The position numbers were made by a program, and so were the translations under genes. DNA of 64,000 bases from Cytobacillus solani (lineage in GTDB: Bacteria; Bacillota; Bacilli; Bacillales; Cytobacillaceae): the NCBI RefSeq assembly GCF_001420595.1, contig NZ_LJIX01000006.1, positions 1,057,361 to 1,121,360 of the forward strand, given 5' to 3'. Under the pieces are notes generated by a model, which saw only the letters and a program-made list of their open reading frames with translations, was not told the origin of the DNA and did not search any database. Positions 62,480 to 64,000 of this stretch are shown piece after piece; the first letter of the stretch is position 1; each line of letters starts with the position of its first letter.

Positions 62480-63262
62480 TTATTAGCTTATGTGTTCGGT
62501 ATGCGAATGAAAGATGATTATATGCAAAACGGCCAATTGAAAGCTGGTTGCAATGCAAATAGCAACGGAAGGTCGATATTCGCTTGCTTATAGTATACTT
62601 TAAACCCAACATATACACGTACGTTAATTCCGTTTCTAGATGAAATCGAGCAGCATTATTTCGAGATACCGAAACATTTTTGTCGCAGATGCAGGTGATG
62701 GGAGTGAACAAAACTATAATGATGTCGTTTCGAACAGAAAACGAGAAGGACTTATTACGTATAACCTGTATTTAAAGGAACAAAAGAAAAAGTATAACCA
62801 ACACACATTTAGTTCAGATAACTAACAGTATGATTGAATAAACAGATACATACACATGTCCTAATCAGAAACATCTTAAATTTCAATATCATTCTATCCG
62901 TAATGACCGGACAGGCTGCCAACGGAAGTTCAAAATCTACAAGTGCGAAGACTGTTCGAGGTGTCCATTCCGTTCATCATGTACAATAGCAAAAGAAGGC
63001 AACAATCGAAAACTAATGGTCAATTAAAAATTCGAACAACAAATAGAATATGTAAAAGCGAAGCTTTCAGAAGAGAAAATGAGTGCCATCTTTCGAAAAC
63101 GCTAAATCGATGCGGAACCATTTTTGGGGGTTTTTGAAGGCTAATTTGCGTTTCACCCGATTTTCTGTACGAGGAAGATCGAATGTAGAAAACGAAATGG
63201 CATCGCATTAGTGGCAGAGAATTACGAAAATTCACTGCTAACAACTAAGGTAATAGAAGATT
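62480..63262 (+). pseudogene. IS1182-family transposase remnant
   Basis: Broken frames match IS1182 transposases in order: RMKDDYMQNGQLKAGCN, TRTLIPFLDEIEQHYFEIPK, GSEQNYNDVVSNRKREGLIT with YNLYLKEQKKKYNQH, KFKIYKCEDCSRCPFRSSC with EGNNRKLMVN, and EPFFGFLKANLRFTRFSVRG. Stops and small deletions occur throughout, and the N-terminal part is missing. An inactive relic between DISARM and the chemoreceptor. Confidence 0.8.
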
Positions 63263-63275
63263 TATACACGAAATA

Positions 63276-63316
63276 GAAAAAGGTGAATTTGAGTACGCTC
63301 AAGTTCACCTTTTTCC
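63276..63316. terminator. Terminator shared by the chemoreceptor and IS1182 remnant
   Basis: AAAAAGGTGAA(TTT)GAG pairs with CTC(AAG)TTCACCTTTTT; T runs on both sides make it bidirectional. Confidence 0.75.
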
Positions 63317-63383
63317 CTATTTGATGCTAGTTATTTCCCAGCCTCGTTTTTATTAATATGATAGTCATTTAATCCTGTTAGAT

Positions 63384-64000
63384 TTAAAGTTTAAACCTAG
63401 AAATCAGTGTATTTAATTCTTCTGCCATAGAAGCAAGAGATTTGGCTGATACGGTAATATCCTCCATTGTCGCTAACTGTTCCTCCGATGATGCGGCTAC
63501 TTCTTCTGACATCGCTGCATTTCCTTGTGCGATTGTAGACATCTCATTCGCTGTGGAAGTAATTTCTTGAAAAGCTGCTGACATTTGTTGGGCAGTTGCT
63601 GAGATATCCTCCATTTGTGGAGTAACTTCTTTTGTACTTTGAAGAATGAGATTAAATTTCTCAATCGCTTCATGGGATACTTCTACGCCTGTCTGGACAT
63701 CATTTGTCACACGAGCCATGATTTGAACAGAGCTTTCTGTATCGCTTTGAATTCCTTGGATAATCTCATGGATTTGTCCTGCAGAGCTTTGGGATTGTTC
63801 CGCAAGTTTTCGCACTTCATCCGCAACAACTGCAAATCCCTTTCCATGCTCCCCAGCCCTTGCTGCTTCTATTGCTGCGTTTAAAGCAAGAAGATTGGTT
63901 TGTTCCGAAATTCCTGTAATTACATCCAAAATGGACCTGACCTCTTTAGAACGTTCATGCAAAGATGTAATCATTTTATTTGATTCTTTTACCGAGTCAT
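63384..64000 (-). CDS. Methyl-accepting chemotaxis protein, C-terminal part (start outside window)
   Basis: The frame is open to the window edge; 205 codons visible. The cytoplasmic signalling tip [40 protein letters not shown] is the hallmark hairpin that binds CheA and CheW. Flanking coiled coil has Gln/Glu methylation-site regions ([37 protein letters not shown]). Sensor and membrane parts lie beyond the window, so the ligand is unknown. Confidence 0.95.
   Translation of the reverse strand, partial: DSVKESNKMITSLHERSKEVRSILDVITGISEQTNLLALNAAIEAARAGEHGKGFAVVADEVRKLAEQSQSSAGQIHEIIQGIQSDTESSVQIMARVTNDVQTGVEVSHEAIEKFNLILQSTKEVTPQMEDISATAQQMSAAFQEITSTANEMSTIAQGNAAMSEEVAASSEEQLATMEDITVSAKSLASMAEELNTLISRFKL

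Overview
The window looks like the chromosome of a low-GC, spore-forming Firmicute of the Bacillaceae. Genes have strong AGGAGG-type ribosome binding sites, often with TTG or GTG starts. There is a Spo0E-family phosphatase, and several proteins resemble Bacillus families (SatA/YyaR, YdaG, YczI, YfjL-like, YhfM-like). The genus cannot be fixed from the sequence. No rRNA, tRNA or CRISPR array was seen.

Layout. 0-11.5 kb is rich in mobile DNA. It holds two related IS110 elements (about 1.2-2.8 and 4.9-6.5 kb) with upstream leaders that may be bridge RNAs, a GC-richer secreted alpha/beta hydrolase, a decayed group II intron (8.25-9.86 kb), a tyrosine recombinase and a GNAT. 11.9-21.2 kb carries a quinol nitric oxide reductase behind a well-placed Fnr box, alkA, an MFS exporter plus ATP-grasp ligase pair, an Asp/Glu racemase, and a zinc-ribbon/S4 gene behind two leader peptides and an intrinsic terminator. 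21.5-26.5 kb is a two-component system (regulator frameshifted) feeding a three-gene ABC exporter, then a LytTR/DUF3021 pair. 26.6-39 kb is a string of small metabolic, resistance and membrane genes: satA, a methyltransferase, ydaG, ClbS/DfsB-like, a secreted Pro-Pro-endopeptidase-like protease, a membrane dipeptidase, hemerythrin and TraX. Several neighbours are broken genes. At 39.8-41.4 kb sits an intact IS1595-type element with an 8-bp target duplication and a passenger membrane-protein gene.

42-62 kb is a defence island. A duplicated MazG-like pyrophosphohydrolase/hemerythrin cassette leads into a GIY-YIG-DUF2075 protein, a Nudix hydrolase, a PLD-helicase-DUF3427 protein and a PRA-PH/MazG-like pyrophosphohydrolase. 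Next comes a very AT-rich, nearly contiguous DISARM operon: drmE-drmA-drmB-drmC plus a DNA methyltransferase. The four core genes are those of class 2 DISARM. The methyltransferase is not the C5-cytosine enzyme of that class; it is a beta-class TSPPF enzyme resembling the N4-cytosine methyltransferase M.PvuII. In the DISARM model the methyltransferase marks self DNA while DrmA/B/E with the PLD protein DrmC block incoming DNA. An IS1182 relic and a chemoreceptor gene running off the end close the window.

The main points for follow-up are the DISARM variant with its m4C-type methylase, the adjoining helicase/nucleotide-hydrolase genes, the dual-leader attenuator, the paired IS110 leaders and the passenger-carrying IS1595.
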